Part shown: one piece after another, positions 1 to 8,128 of the stretch
Layout: every line of letters starts with the position of its first letter
How positions within the stretch are numbered: the stretch's first letter is position 1
Source of the DNA: an uncultured Clostridia bacterium
GTDB lineage: Bacteria; Bacillota; Clostridia; Lachnospirales; Anaerotignaceae
Assembly: GCA_944377425.1 (NCBI GenBank)
Contig: CALWEX010000102.1
Location: forward strand, 1-40,707
Direction: 5' to 3'
DNA: 40,707 nucleotides
The notes under the pieces: model-generated
The model's input: the letters and a program-made list of their open reading frames with translations, nothing else
Told to the model about the DNA's origin: nothing
Databases searched by the model: none
Program-made: the position numbers and the translations under genes

Positions 1-676
1 TTGGTTTTTTATTAATACTGCTTAAATCTCTAATCCAGTAGAATACTTCCATTACACTATCAAGAAGCTTCTGGTCAAGGTTATCAAAGTGTACCTTTAT
101 AATTTCTTCCATAAGCGGTTTATCTGGGAACTGTATATAGTGGAATATACATCTTCTTAAGAAAGCGTCTGGAAGCTCTTTTTCGGCGTTAGATGTAATA
201 ATAACTATAGGTCTTTTTTTAGCTTTAACTGTTTCTTTTGTTTCTGGAATATAAAATTCCATTTTGTCAAGCTCCCAAAGAAGGTCATTAGGGAACTCAA
301 GGTCGGCCTTATCAATTTCGTCAATAAGAAGTATTACCTGCTCGTCAGATGAGAAAGCCTCTCCAAGCTTACCCATTTTAACATATTTTTTTATGTCATC
401 AACGCCGGCTGTACCAAACTGACTATCATAAAGTCTTTGAACAACGTCGTAAACGTAAAGTCCGTCCTGTGCCTTTGTTGTGGACTTAATATTCCATATA
501 ACAAGTTTTTTATCAAGAGCCTTTGATATAGCCTGAGCAAGCATTGTTTTGCCTGTTCCCGGCTCACCTTTAATAAGCAAAGGCTTTTCAAGTGCCATAG
601 CTATATTAACTGCGTTCATAAGCTCGTTTGATACTACATAGTCGTTACTGCCTTTAAATGTTTCTTTCTGATTCAT
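1..676 (-). CDS. MoxR-type AAA ATPase, 3' end cut by the window edge
   Basis: The first 225 codons of a MoxR-like AAA+ ATPase are visible; the C-terminal lid domain lies outside the window. The ATG at 676 follows a good ribosome binding site (CGGAGGAT, 687-694). Seen: Walker A GEPGTGKT at residues 37-44, Walker B LLLIDE at about 115-120, a sensor-1 Asn in TSNAEK (about 163) and the RR arginine-finger region near 174. Known of the family: MoxR ATPases act as chaperone-like remodelling machines and usually work with a VWA-domain protein encoded next door, which would lie to the left of this window. It starts 33 bases after the stop of the upstream secreted GHL10 gene on the same strand, so co-transcription is possible. 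Family confident; substrate unknown. Confidence 0.9.
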   Translation of the reverse strand, partial: MNQKETFKGSNDYVVSNELMNAVNIAMALEKPLLIKGEPGTGKTMLAQAISKALDKKLVIWNIKSTTKAQDGLYVYDVVQRLYDSQFGTAGVDDIKKYVKMGKLGEAFSSDEQVILLIDEIDKADLEFPNDLLWELDKMEFYIPETKETVKAKKRPIVIITSNAEKELPDAFLRRCIFHYIQFPDKPLMEEIIKVHFDNLDQKLLDSVMEVFYWIRDLSSINKKP

Positions 677-709
677 TATTATGTTTATCCTCCGTTTAAA
701 AAATGTTCT

Positions 710-2350
710 TTATTCACTATAACCGGCTATTGAAAATATGCCTATAGAGTTTAATTCTTCACTCCAAGCAACACCAAAATCAACAGCTTTGGCTATATCT
801 CTTAACTTATAGTAATTCATTCCGTCTATATTGTAAGCCTCGGCTTTAACCTCACTGCCGCCAATATATACTTTAGCTGTAGATGTAACAGCTTCTTTTG
901 TAGTGCCGTTTCCTTTTGTAAGCTCACCGCCAGCAACAGTATAGGCTTTACCCATATCTATTGTTATTACTTCTTTTTCACTGTCCCAAACAGTGTCAAA
1001 CTGCTTTTCAGTTCCACTTAAAGCGCAGGCAATATCTCTAAGCTTAAAGTAGTTATATCCATCTATGTTGTAAGACTCAAAAACTGTGTCTGTTCCATCT
1101 ACTTTAATATTGGAGTTTGTAGGAACAGCCTGTTTTCTTTCAATAACCAAATTGTTATTCTGCTCTTTATCGCTTTCTGTATTCTGGTTTGAGTTGTCTG
1201 TATTTTGGTTTGTCTGTCCGTTTCCTAATAATGAATAATAATTTTTAACAGCATCTCCAACAGAATTGAAGTTATCAAGCAGCATACCTGCCCTAAAGAA
1301 TATATTGCCTTGTACATTATTATAATTCTTATCTATTTCAAAATGGCTTGTTATCTCTTGGGCTATAACATCTTTATATATACCCTCTCCTATGTACAGC
1401 TTAACACCTGTGCTCTGAACAGTATTGTTCCACCACTTTACAAGCTTGCTGTAAGAAGCTGTTGCGTGAGCGTCTTCCCAGTAAATCTGTGGCACTATGT
1501 AATCAATCCATCCGTTTTTAATCCATGTAACACTATCGCCAAAAACAGTATAATATGATGATGAACCCTTTATCTGGTATCCATCAACTTCGGCATCTTT
1601 CCAAATGCCCATAGGGCTTATACCAAACTCAACATCTGGTGCATATGTATTAATTGTTTCCGAAACAGCCTTAACCATTTTATTTACATTTTCACGTCTT
1701 TGATTGGCCTCGTTTCCGTCCTGTCCTTCTCCTGCTGAAAGAGGATAACCGGAAGGATAGAAATAATCATCAAAATGAATTGCATCAACATCATAGTTTG
1801 GAACTATCTCTTTAACTGTATCGCAAATTAAGTCAATAACTTCCTGACGAGATGGGTCAAAAGTAAGTGCGTCATTGTAATTAATAAGCCAGTCTGGGTG
1901 AAGTCTTGCCGGATTATTAGCCGCAAGAGTATTAATATCAGTATTGCCCTTCATAGTAACTCTGTAAGGGTTAAGCCATGCATGAAGCTCCATACCTCTT
2001 TTATGTGCCTCATTTACAGCAAATTCCAAAGGGTCATATCCTGGGTTCTGCCCTTGAACGCCTGTTAAGTACTGTGACCATGGGTTAATTGATGAGTTGT
2101 AAAGAGCATCTCCGCATGGGCGTACCTGAAAAATAATTGTGTTTATACCCATATTTTTAAACTCATCAAACATATCTGTAAGCTCTTTTTTCTGCGCTTC
2201 AGCGCTTAAACCTTTTGATGAAGGAAAATCAAGGTTTGTAACTGTAGAAACCCAAACACCTCTCATATCAGTGCTTGATGCAAAAGACACTGATGGCAGA
2301 AAACTTAATATAAGTATTACGCTTATTATTAAAGCGGTTATTCTTTTCAT
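710..2350 (-). CDS. Secreted GHL10-family (DUF187) glycoside-hydrolase-like protein with C-terminal stalk domain
   Basis: The start is set at the ATG at 2350 (MKRITALI), because AGGAGGT lies ten bases upstream; an in-frame start at 2374 would place the ribosome binding site inside the gene. The 546-residue product has a signal peptide (about 1-24, hydrophobic core then VSFA), then a GHL10 domain at roughly 28-365 with the family opening MRGVWVSTVTNLDFP and the barrel motif HFDDYFYPSGYP. After a Gln/Asn-rich linker come two related copies of a copper-amine-oxidase-N-like stalk segment, each containing NIDGxNYxKLRDIA. Family knowledge: GHL10 proteins (B. subtilis YngK type) are exported and presumed to act on cell-wall or extracellular polysaccharide; the substrate is unknown. 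The stalk repeats suggest attachment to the envelope. It has its own promoter at 2419-2447. Confidence 0.9.
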   Translation of the reverse strand: MKRITALIISVILILSFLPSVSFASSTDMRGVWVSTVTNLDFPSSKGLSAEAQKKELTDMFDEFKNMGINTIIFQVRPCGDALYNSSINPWSQYLTGVQGQNPGYDPLEFAVNEAHKRGMELHAWLNPYRVTMKGNTDINTLAANNPARLHPDWLINYNDALTFDPSRQEVIDLICDTVKEIVPNYDVDAIHFDDYFYPSGYPLSAGEGQDGNEANQRRENVNKMVKAVSETINTYAPDVEFGISPMGIWKDAEVDGYQIKGSSSYYTVFGDSVTWIKNGWIDYIVPQIYWEDAHATASYSKLVKWWNNTVQSTGVKLYIGEGIYKDVIAQEITSHFEIDKNYNNVQGNIFFRAGMLLDNFNSVGDAVKNYYSLLGNGQTNQNTDNSNQNTESDKEQNNNLVIERKQAVPTNSNIKVDGTDTVFESYNIDGYNYFKLRDIACALSGTEKQFDTVWDSEKEVITIDMGKAYTVAGGELTKGNGTTKEAVTSTAKVYIGGSEVKAEAYNIDGMNYYKLRDIAKAVDFGVAWSEELNSIGIFSIAGYSE

Positions 2351-2418
2351 TTTTTCATTACCTCCTAATACCAAACCACAAAAAATTTATTTAGCACGCA
2401 AACAAATACAATACTGCT

Positions 2419-2447
2419 ATTATATGAAAAAACTGAGATTATTTCAA
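2419..2447 (-). promoter_or_regulatory. Sigma-A-type promoter for the GHL10 gene
   Basis: On the minus strand, TTGAAA (2442-2447) and TATAAT (2419-2424) are separated by 17 bases. It lies about 70 bases upstream of the GHL10 start. Confidence 0.7.
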
Positions 2448-2560
2448 CCGATGAATTTGTTTTTTACAATAATGTAATATTAATTTTTCTTTAAGCTCAA
2501 ATTTTTTCAACAGTCAAATTAATCTCAAAACCGCTTAAAATAAAGCTTTTTTGATTGTTA

Positions 2561-2588
2561 TTGACTTTAAAGTCTAATATTATATAAT
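2561..2588 (+). promoter_or_regulatory. Sigma-A-type promoter for the small membrane protein
   Basis: TTGACT (2561-2566) and TATAAT (2583-2588) with a 16-base spacer, 38 bases before the ATG at 2627. Confidence 0.75.
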
Positions 2589-2626
2589 ATTTTTATGGAA
2601 AAAATTTATATATCTGGAGGTAAGTT

Positions 2627-3061
2627 ATGTTTAAGTACATACATGTTTTTGGACCAATATTTATTTTGTGGGTTGTAGGTTTTTTAATAGAAATTGCCTG
2701 CTATAAATTTTTAACTGCTGGCAAAGACGTTAATTTAAAAGAAAATGAAGAAGAACAGACAGACCCAGTTTTAAAAGATGCCATATCAGTTTTTAAGCAT
2801 TTTAAAATATCATTTATTGTTTATGCTGTTTCTATAATTGCAAGCATGATAATACCTGTTACAGAACTTAGATGGCTGTTTTTCTTTGCCTGTGCTATGG
2901 TAATGTGTCCTGTTGTGTATGATGTATTGTACTCAACATTAAAAAACGCTTTTAAGTCTAAGGAGCGCTTTCTTATTGCTTTGCCTTCTTTGTATAACAT
3001 ATTAATAATAGCGGTTACTTTATTTTTCCATTATTTTGCATACATGCATAAAGAGTTTTAA
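2627..3061 (+). CDS. Small four-helix membrane protein of unknown function
   Basis: I do not recognise a family. The 144-residue product has four predicted membrane segments (about 5-27, 57-80, 83-104 and 117-138). A charged cytosolic-type loop containing KENEEEQTDP lies between the first two, and a basic stretch KSKE lies before the last. The ATG has a strong ribosome binding site (GGAGGT, 5 bases upstream) and its own promoter, and the gene is followed at once by a hairpin terminator, so it is a monocistronic unit. Its neighbours on both sides read in the opposite direction and give no functional hint. Real gene confident; function unknown. Confidence 0.8.
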   Translation: MFKYIHVFGPIFILWVVGFLIEIACYKFLTAGKDVNLKENEEEQTDPVLKDAISVFKHFKISFIVYAVSIIASMIIPVTELRWLFFFACAMVMCPVVYDVLYSTLKNAFKSKERFLIALPSLYNILIIAVTLFFHYFAYMHKEF

Positions 3062-3065
3062 AAGC

Positions 3066-3103
3066 AAAAAGCCTTTCCGAGTTAATACGGATAAGGCTTT
3101 TTT
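3066..3103. terminator. Bidirectional intrinsic terminator
   Basis: AAAAAGCCTT and AAGGCTTTTTT form a stem, extended by TCCG/CGGA, with T-runs on both strands. It serves the small membrane protein (+) and spoIVA (-), whose stops face each other. Confidence 0.85.
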
Positions 3104-3149
3104 ATATATTAAATATTAGTTCAAAAACATTATAAAATCTAAATTTAAT

Positions 3150-4628
3150 TTAAAGAAGTATGCATATTAAACCGCCGTTGCCTTCGTTTATTATTTTTTC
3201 CATTGTTTCCTGAAGTTTATTTTGCGCATCCTGAGGCATTGCGTAAAGCTTGCCGTTTATGCCCTCAGTTAAAAGTGAGTCAAGAGTGCGGCCGAATATG
3301 TTTAACTGCCATACTTCTTCTGGGTCGTGCTTCATGTTTTCTTTTAATTTATTTATATATTCTTTAGTCTGGTCCTCACTGCCTATAACAGGGCTGACCT
3401 CTGAGTCAATATCAGCACGAATTAAATGAATACTGCTTCCCTTTGCCTTAAGCTTAACACCGTACTGAGAGCCTTGTTTATAAATCTGCGGTTCCATAAG
3501 CTTAATATCTTCTTTCTGTGGAAATACAATGCCATACCCCTTATTTAATGCCGCATTAAGCGCAGACTCTATTTTGCCGTAATTTTTCTTCATTTCAGAA
3601 AGGTCTTTTAATATAGATATAAGCTCATAATCATCTTTAATATCACTTCCGGCTGTTTCACTTAAAACATTATAGAAAAGGCCATCGTTAAGAGTTATAT
3701 CAATATCGGCACTTCCTGTGCCCATATCTATGCCTCTTATGTACGCATTTCTTATATACTGGCTGTTTTCCAGCTCTTTTGTATCTGGCGCTATGTCTTT
3801 TATTTTATCCGTATTTTCCATAAAATCCTTAATTGCAGAAACCACATCTTTTTTAATTTCATGCTCAAAGCTGAGTGTATCAAGCCATTTAGGAAAATCA
3901 AGACGTACTTCTTTAATAGGGAACTCCATAAGTATTTTTTCTATTATAGAAGTAATATCATCCTGTTTAAGCTGAGCGCAGTTTACACTTAAAACCGAAA
4001 CTCCATGTTCATCCTCAATATTCTTTCTAAGCTCCTCTGTTTCTTGAGAATATGGGTGCACTGAGTTTAAAAGCACAATAAATGGTTTGCCTAATTCCTT
4101 AAGTTCATTAATTACTCTGTTTTCTGCATTTACATAGTTTTCTCTTTCTATGTCGGTAATGCTTCCGTCAGTAGTTACAACTATACCTATTGTAGAATGG
4201 TCTTTAATTACTTTTTGAGTTCCTGTTTCAGCGGCTTTTTCAAAAGGCATAGGGGTAGAGCTCCAAGGTGTGTTTACCATTCTTGGCTCATCACCGCTCA
4301 TATGGCCTTCTGCACCTGGTATAACATAACCTACACAATCTATAAGCCGTACATTAAGGTTTAAATTATCGCCTAAATTAATTTTAACAGGCTCGTTTGG
4401 TATAAACTTCGGTTCAGTTGTCATTATAGTTTTTCCTGAAGCACTTTGCGGAAGCTCGTCTTTTGCCCTCTCTCTTGTGTATTCGTCCTGAATATTTGGC
4501 AGTACAAGAGAATCCATAAATCTTTTGATAAATGTAGACTTTCCTGTTCTTACTGCACCTATTACACCTATGTAAATATTGCTGTCTGTCCTTTTGGCTA
4601 TGTCGTCATATATGTCATACACACTCAC
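3150..4628 (-). CDS. spoIVA: Stage IV sporulation protein A (spore coat morphogenetic ATPase)
   Basis: SpoIVA builds the basement layer of the spore coat on the forespore surface; known SpoIVA hydrolyses ATP to polymerise and is anchored by SpoVM. Seen: the family opening with Walker A GAVRTGKST at residues 24-32 (Lys30), a DCVGYVIPGAEGH switch-like segment, the NSVHPYSQET motif and a C-terminus ending in a short hydrophobic stretch, as in the family. The start is taken as the GTG at 4628, six bases after GGAGGT. This gives 492 residues, which I recall as the same length as the B. subtilis protein. An in-frame ATG at 4661 would run through the ribosome binding site. A sigma-E-like promoter (4649-4678) and a terminator just upstream separate it from the MBL gene. 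It marks the organism as an endospore former. Confidence 0.96.
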   Translation of the reverse strand: MSVYDIYDDIAKRTDSNIYIGVIGAVRTGKSTFIKRFMDSLVLPNIQDEYTRERAKDELPQSASGKTIMTTEPKFIPNEPVKINLGDNLNLNVRLIDCVGYVIPGAEGHMSGDEPRMVNTPWSSTPMPFEKAAETGTQKVIKDHSTIGIVVTTDGSITDIERENYVNAENRVINELKELGKPFIVLLNSVHPYSQETEELRKNIEDEHGVSVLSVNCAQLKQDDITSIIEKILMEFPIKEVRLDFPKWLDTLSFEHEIKKDVVSAIKDFMENTDKIKDIAPDTKELENSQYIRNAYIRGIDMGTGSADIDITLNDGLFYNVLSETAGSDIKDDYELISILKDLSEMKKNYGKIESALNAALNKGYGIVFPQKEDIKLMEPQIYKQGSQYGVKLKAKGSSIHLIRADIDSEVSPVIGSEDQTKEYINKLKENMKHDPEEVWQLNIFGRTLDSLLTEGINGKLYAMPQDAQNKLQETMEKIINEGNGGLICILL

Positions 4629-4648
4629 ACAAATACCTCCTCTGTAGC

Positions 4649-4678
4649 TTTGTATATACATGCTAATGAAGTATATGT
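4649..4678 (-). promoter_or_regulatory. Candidate sigma-E promoter for spoIVA
   Basis: On the minus strand, ACATATAC (4671-4678) and TATACAAA (4649-4656) are 14 bases apart. This resembles the mother-cell sigma-E consensus (about TCATATT - 14 - CATACAAT). The start of transcription would fall just before the GGAGGT of spoIVA. Pattern match only. Confidence 0.45.
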
Positions 4679-4703
4679 CTGTATTTCATGTTTTAGACAT
4701 AAA

Positions 4704-4727
4704 AAACGGCGGTAAATTCCGCCGTTT
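4704..4727 (-). terminator. Terminator of the recD2-MBL operon
   Basis: A nine-base perfect stem AAACGGCGG/CCGCCGTTT with a 6-base loop; on the minus strand it ends in a T-run. It lies 11 bases after the MBL lipoprotein stop. Confidence 0.85.
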
Positions 4728-4737
4728 CAAAATTTTA

Positions 4738-5847
4738 TTATTCAACACATCCGCTATGAGGCCTGTATCCTGCATCTTCAGCTTCCTGCTGAGTAGAAAA
4801 ATATACTCTGTTTTCCTCATTAGGCAGTTGCCCACAGTCATCAGCATGAAATACTTTTGAGTTTTTATTTCCTATAAACTCATACTGAGGCGCTTCACTT
4901 GAAGACGCACTTTGTTCACTTGAAGTTCCTTCTTCAATACCAAGTATTTTTTCTGGGTCAAAAATATTTTCCAGTGTGTCATCAGTAGCTACATAAAGTT
5001 CTTCTCCGTCTGATGAAATAACTATATTTCCAGACTGGTCTGTTCTAAAAACTGTAGTTCCGCCACGTGCAATGCGCATTATAATTTCGTCTTTTGGAAG
5101 GTTATATTTATTGCCCTCTCCTACTTCTATAACAGCAATAGACGGCCTTACAGCATTTAAAAACTCCTGACTTGATGATGTATCAGAACCATGATGACCT
5201 ACTTTAAGTACATCAGCATTTAAATTATACCCCATACTCAAAAGGTCTTTTTCCGCTTCGACTTCTTGGTCACCTGTAAACAAATATTTAGTTTGTCCAT
5301 ATGTCATCATTACAACAAGAGATATATTATTGGCATCCTCGTACTGTTTAACTGGGCCAAGTATCTCAAAATGCGCCGCACCTTCATCAAAACTATCACC
5401 GTATTTTGCCACAATACGCTCCACATTGTTTTCTTCTATGGAGTATAAAAGATTAGTATATGTAACCGTATCGTAATCAAAATCAGGCATCATAATTTTA
5501 TTTACTTTAAAGTTTTCCAAAATATCCTGCATAGAACCTATGTGGTCACTGTGCGGATGAGTTGCTATAACAGTATCTATTTCTTCAACACCCTGTGCTT
5601 TAATGTAATTAACAAGGTACTCGTCACAATCAGTATCCCCGGCATCTATAAGAACATTCTCGCCTGTAGGCAGTTTTATAAGTTCACTGTCGCCTTGGCC
5701 TACAGATATAAAGTGTACCTGAAGATTATCCGGCGATAACTCGCTCCCTCTTGCTGTTATAGACGAACAGCCTGAAGCCAGCAATGATAAAATAGTAATT
5801 GCAATTAATGTTAGTATATACTTTCTAAATTTTGTAAAATTACTCAT
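4738..5847 (-). CDS. ComEC/Rec2-like metallo-beta-lactamase-fold lipoprotein with C-terminal metal-binding domain
   Basis: The ATG at 5847 lies five bases after GGAGGA and overlaps the plsC stop by eight bases. The 369-residue product has a lipoprotein signal (hydrophobic segment 11-24, lipobox ASGC, Cys27). It then has an MBL domain like the C-terminal domain of ComEC: VHFISVGQGDSELI, the metal motif HPHSDH at 97-102, a later FTGDQE and GHHGSDTSSS. A low-complexity Ser/Glu linker leads to a small C-terminal domain (about 318-369) of the kind found after extracellular nucleases and Ada: HADDC ... RPHSGC. Usual versions end in C-x2-C; here the last pair is H-x2-C, giving a possible H/C/H/C zinc site. 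Role inferred: surface nuclease or phosphodiesterase. Confidence 0.88.
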   Translation of the reverse strand: MSNFTKFRKYILTLIAITILSLLASGCSSITARGSELSPDNLQVHFISVGQGDSELIKLPTGENVLIDAGDTDCDEYLVNYIKAQGVEEIDTVIATHPHSDHIGSMQDILENFKVNKIMMPDFDYDTVTYTNLLYSIEENNVERIVAKYGDSFDEGAAHFEILGPVKQYEDANNISLVVMMTYGQTKYLFTGDQEVEAEKDLLSMGYNLNADVLKVGHHGSDTSSSQEFLNAVRPSIAVIEVGEGNKYNLPKDEIIMRIARGGTTVFRTDQSGNIVISSDGEELYVATDDTLENIFDPEKILGIEEGTSSEQSASSSEAPQYEFIGNKNSKVFHADDCGQLPNEENRVYFSTQQEAEDAGYRPHSGCVE

Positions 5848-6568
5848 GCTTGTCCTCCAAACCATGCTCTACTATATCTCTTACATAATTATTCAAATTG
5901 TCCTGTTCTTCCTTTGTAAGCTTATCCACAAAAATAGGCTCATGGAATGTAAGGAATATATCTCCAGCTTTTAATTTATTATTATTTCCCTCTAAAGCCT
6001 TAAAAGTTCCGTTTATTGTAACAGGTATAATAGGCACTTTGCTTTTGGTTGCAAGTTTAAAGCTTCCGGCCTTAAACTCCATCATATTTCCATCACGTGT
6101 ACGTGTTCCTTCCGGAAAAATAATCAAGGATTTTCCTTTTTTAAGCAAATTAATGCCTTCTACTATTGTTTTAACCTGCTGACGCATATCGTCTCTGTCC
6201 ATAAAAAGGCAGTTTATAACCCTCATCCAATCCCTTAAAAGTGGTATTTTCTCAAGCTCAACTTTGGCTATAAATCCAACTGGTATATTAATTTCTGCTA
6301 ATAAAAGCAAAAAGTCCAAATTGCTTTGGTGATTGCTTACAAAAAGCACCGTTTTGTCTTTTGGTATGTTTTCATTACCCTTAACATGAATGCGGCACTT
6401 TGTAGATTTAAGACGTTTTTGCGCCCAATTTCTTACAAATTCAAATATAAATTTATCTGTTTCTTCATCACCTTTTTCGACACGCATTTTTTTTATTTTG
6501 CCTAAAACAGGATTTACCGCTATTAAACTTGCGGCTAAATTAACAAAAAACGAAATTGTACTAAACAT
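5840..6568 (-). CDS. plsC: 1-acyl-sn-glycerol-3-phosphate acyltransferase
   Basis: It transfers an acyl chain to lysophosphatidic acid to make phosphatidic acid at the inner face of the membrane. Seen: the catalytic H-x4-D motif in NHQSNLD (His80, Asp85), the FPEGTRTRDG acceptor-binding motif near 155, a downstream VPIIPVTINGTF block, and an N-terminal hydrophobic stretch. At 242 residues it is of normal PlsC length. It lies between the patatin gene (9 bases upstream) and the MBL lipoprotein (8-base overlap), so it is translationally coupled in the recD2 operon. A lipid acyltransferase next to a patatin lipase suggests linked phospholipid turnover, which is inference. Confidence 0.92.
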   Translation of the reverse strand: MFSTISFFVNLAASLIAVNPVLGKIKKMRVEKGDEETDKFIFEFVRNWAQKRLKSTKCRIHVKGNENIPKDKTVLFVSNHQSNLDFLLLLAEINIPVGFIAKVELEKIPLLRDWMRVINCLFMDRDDMRQQVKTIVEGINLLKKGKSLIIFPEGTRTRDGNMMEFKAGSFKLATKSKVPIIPVTINGTFKALEGNNNKLKAGDIFLTFHEPIFVDKLTKEEQDNLNNYVRDIVEHGLEDKHE

Positions 6569-6577
6569 ATACTCCTC

Positions 6578-7432
6578 CTATTTTTCAAGATATTGCTTAA
6601 GGCGGTTCATGGAGCTGGCAGCATCAGCATACCCCTGTTTATATAAATCATAAAGCTTTTGTTTATTTTTTTCCAAGCGCCCTAATTTAACAGGCTTTCG
6701 TGGCCTGATTACAAATATATCTCCGTTTTTTTCCTCACGCTTAATATAGTCAAGTGTATGATTATAATGTATATGCCTTTCTTTTAGACACTTTAAAAGC
6801 TTAGGGTATTTCTTATAAGCAATTTTTAAAAGCGGCATAAATTTATTTGGCTCTTTCCTGTAATTTATATCTCTTGTAAGTATTAAAACGTTCTTTAAAT
6901 TGCCATCGCTTTGAGATTTTTTCAAAGGAATAGGGTCTGATACCCCTCCGTCTAAGTACTTTTTGCCGTTTACATTAACTATTTTTGCAAACATTGGTAG
7001 TGAGCTTGATGCTCTGACATATATAATATCTTTTTTTACATCTTTTATGTCTATATATTCAGCTTTGCCCGTTTCTACATTAGTAACAACAGCCTTAAAA
7101 GTGCCTTTGTATTTATTAAACTCATCATAATCATATAAATTAAGCTTATTAGGTATATCGTCATATATCATTTTAGCACCAAAAAAATCACCTGTTGTTA
7201 TAAGGCTGTACAAGCTTGCGTAGTGCTTGTCTTTTAAATAGTCCACATTAACATCAAAAGCACGCCTTCTCTGCTTAGACAAATAACTGCAGCAGTGGCA
7301 GGCTCCTGCCGAAACCGCATAACAGGCAGAAAACTCTATGTTATTATCAATAAAGCAGTCTAAAACACCAGCAGTATAAACTCCTCTCATGCCGCCGCCT
7401 TCAAGTATTAAGGCAGAATCATACATTTTCAT
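6578..7432 (-). CDS. Patatin-like phospholipase
   Basis: A YjjU-like bacterial patatin, a Ser-Asp dyad lipid acyl hydrolase. Seen (numbered from the ATG at 7432): the oxyanion loop EGGGMRGVY at 11-19, the nucleophile in AVSAG (Ser41), and YLDGGVSDPIP with the catalytic Asp. The nucleophile elbow is A-x-S-x-G instead of the usual G-x-S-x-G, a conservative change. Three starts are close together (GTG 7435, ATG 7432, ATG 7426). AGGAAG at 7435-7440 fits the ATG at 7426 best by spacing, but 7432 cannot be excluded. It overlaps the end of comF by about 14 bases and is followed after 9 bases by plsC, so it is mid-operon. Substrate unknown. Confidence 0.88.
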   Translation of the reverse strand: MKMYDSALILEGGGMRGVYTAGVLDCFIDNNIEFSACYAVSAGACHCCSYLSKQRRRAFDVNVDYLKDKHYASLYSLITTGDFFGAKMIYDDIPNKLNLYDYDEFNKYKGTFKAVVTNVETGKAEYIDIKDVKKDIIYVRASSSLPMFAKIVNVNGKKYLDGGVSDPIPLKKSQSDGNLKNVLILTRDINYRKEPNKFMPLLKIAYKKYPKLLKCLKERHIHYNHTLDYIKREEKNGDIFVIRPRKPVKLGRLEKNKQKLYDLYKQGYADAASSMNRLKQYLEK

Positions 7433-8120
7433 CACTTCCTAAACCTTCTCCGGCAGCTGCAAAAGTTAAAAAATAAACCTTTTCTGCTCCGGTACTTTTC
7501 AATACTTTGGCGCACTCATTTATTGTTGCGCCTGTTGTAAATATATCATCCACTAAAATTACTTTCTTTCCTTTAAAGTTATAATCTCCAACAACAAAAG
7601 CATCTTTTACATTTTCAAATCTTTCCTTAAGCTTTAATGTATTTTGCGGCTTCGTGTTTTTATGCCTTAAAATACCATTAGGAATAAATTCAATATTTGA
7701 AATTTCAGCTAATTCTTCAGCCAAATACCCAGCCTGGTCATAACCTCTTGTTTTAAGCCTATGTTTATTAATAGGCACTGAAACTATACAGTCAGCTTTT
7801 TCGAAAAATCCACTGTCTGCAAAATACTCATTCATTATTTTTGCATATTGTTTTCCTAAACTTCTTGCTCCAAAATACTTGAATCTTTCTATGGATTTTT
7901 TAACAAATGAATATTTAAAAACAGCTTTTCCGCCATCGAAATAAACTTTGGCTCTCAATTTATTGTTAAGTGTATAAGCATAATCCCAATTATTTTCAAC
8001 ATACTCGGCATTTTCGGCACATTTATTACAGATTTTTATATTCAGCCCATAACCAGTTAAAGAACCACATATAACACAGCGCGGCGGAAAAACAAAATCC
8101 AGCAAATAATCAATAATCAT
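7419..8120 (-). CDS. comF: ComF family phosphoribosyltransferase-like protein
   Basis: ComF proteins take part in DNA uptake for transformation and perhaps other recombination. Seen: the N-terminal FPPRCVICGS and a following C-x2-C pair, forming a zinc-finger-like segment, then a PRTase-fold domain with the PRPP-binding loop VILVDDIFTTGAT near the C-terminus. The ATG at 8120 is chosen because GAGG sits six bases upstream; an in-frame GTG at 8132 overlaps the recD2 stop and lacks a site. It lies between recD2 and the patatin gene. ComF together with the ComEC-like MBL protein at the end of the operon gives it a competence/DNA-handling flavour, but no comEA or comEC is present here. Confidence 0.88.
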   Translation of the reverse strand: MIIDYLLDFVFPPRCVICGSLTGYGLNIKICNKCAENAEYVENNWDYAYTLNNKLRAKVYFDGGKAVFKYSFVKKSIERFKYFGARSLGKQYAKIMNEYFADSGFFEKADCIVSVPINKHRLKTRGYDQAGYLAEELAEISNIEFIPNGILRHKNTKPQNTLKLKERFENVKDAFVVGDYNFKGKKVILVDDIFTTGATINECAKVLKSTGAEKVYFLTFAAAGEGLGSDENV

Positions 8121-8128
8121 AAAAAGCC

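Noticed and set aside
391..591. Small open reading frame on the minus strand
   Set aside because: It overlaps the MoxR ATPase in another frame; that frame has the motifs and the ribosome binding site.
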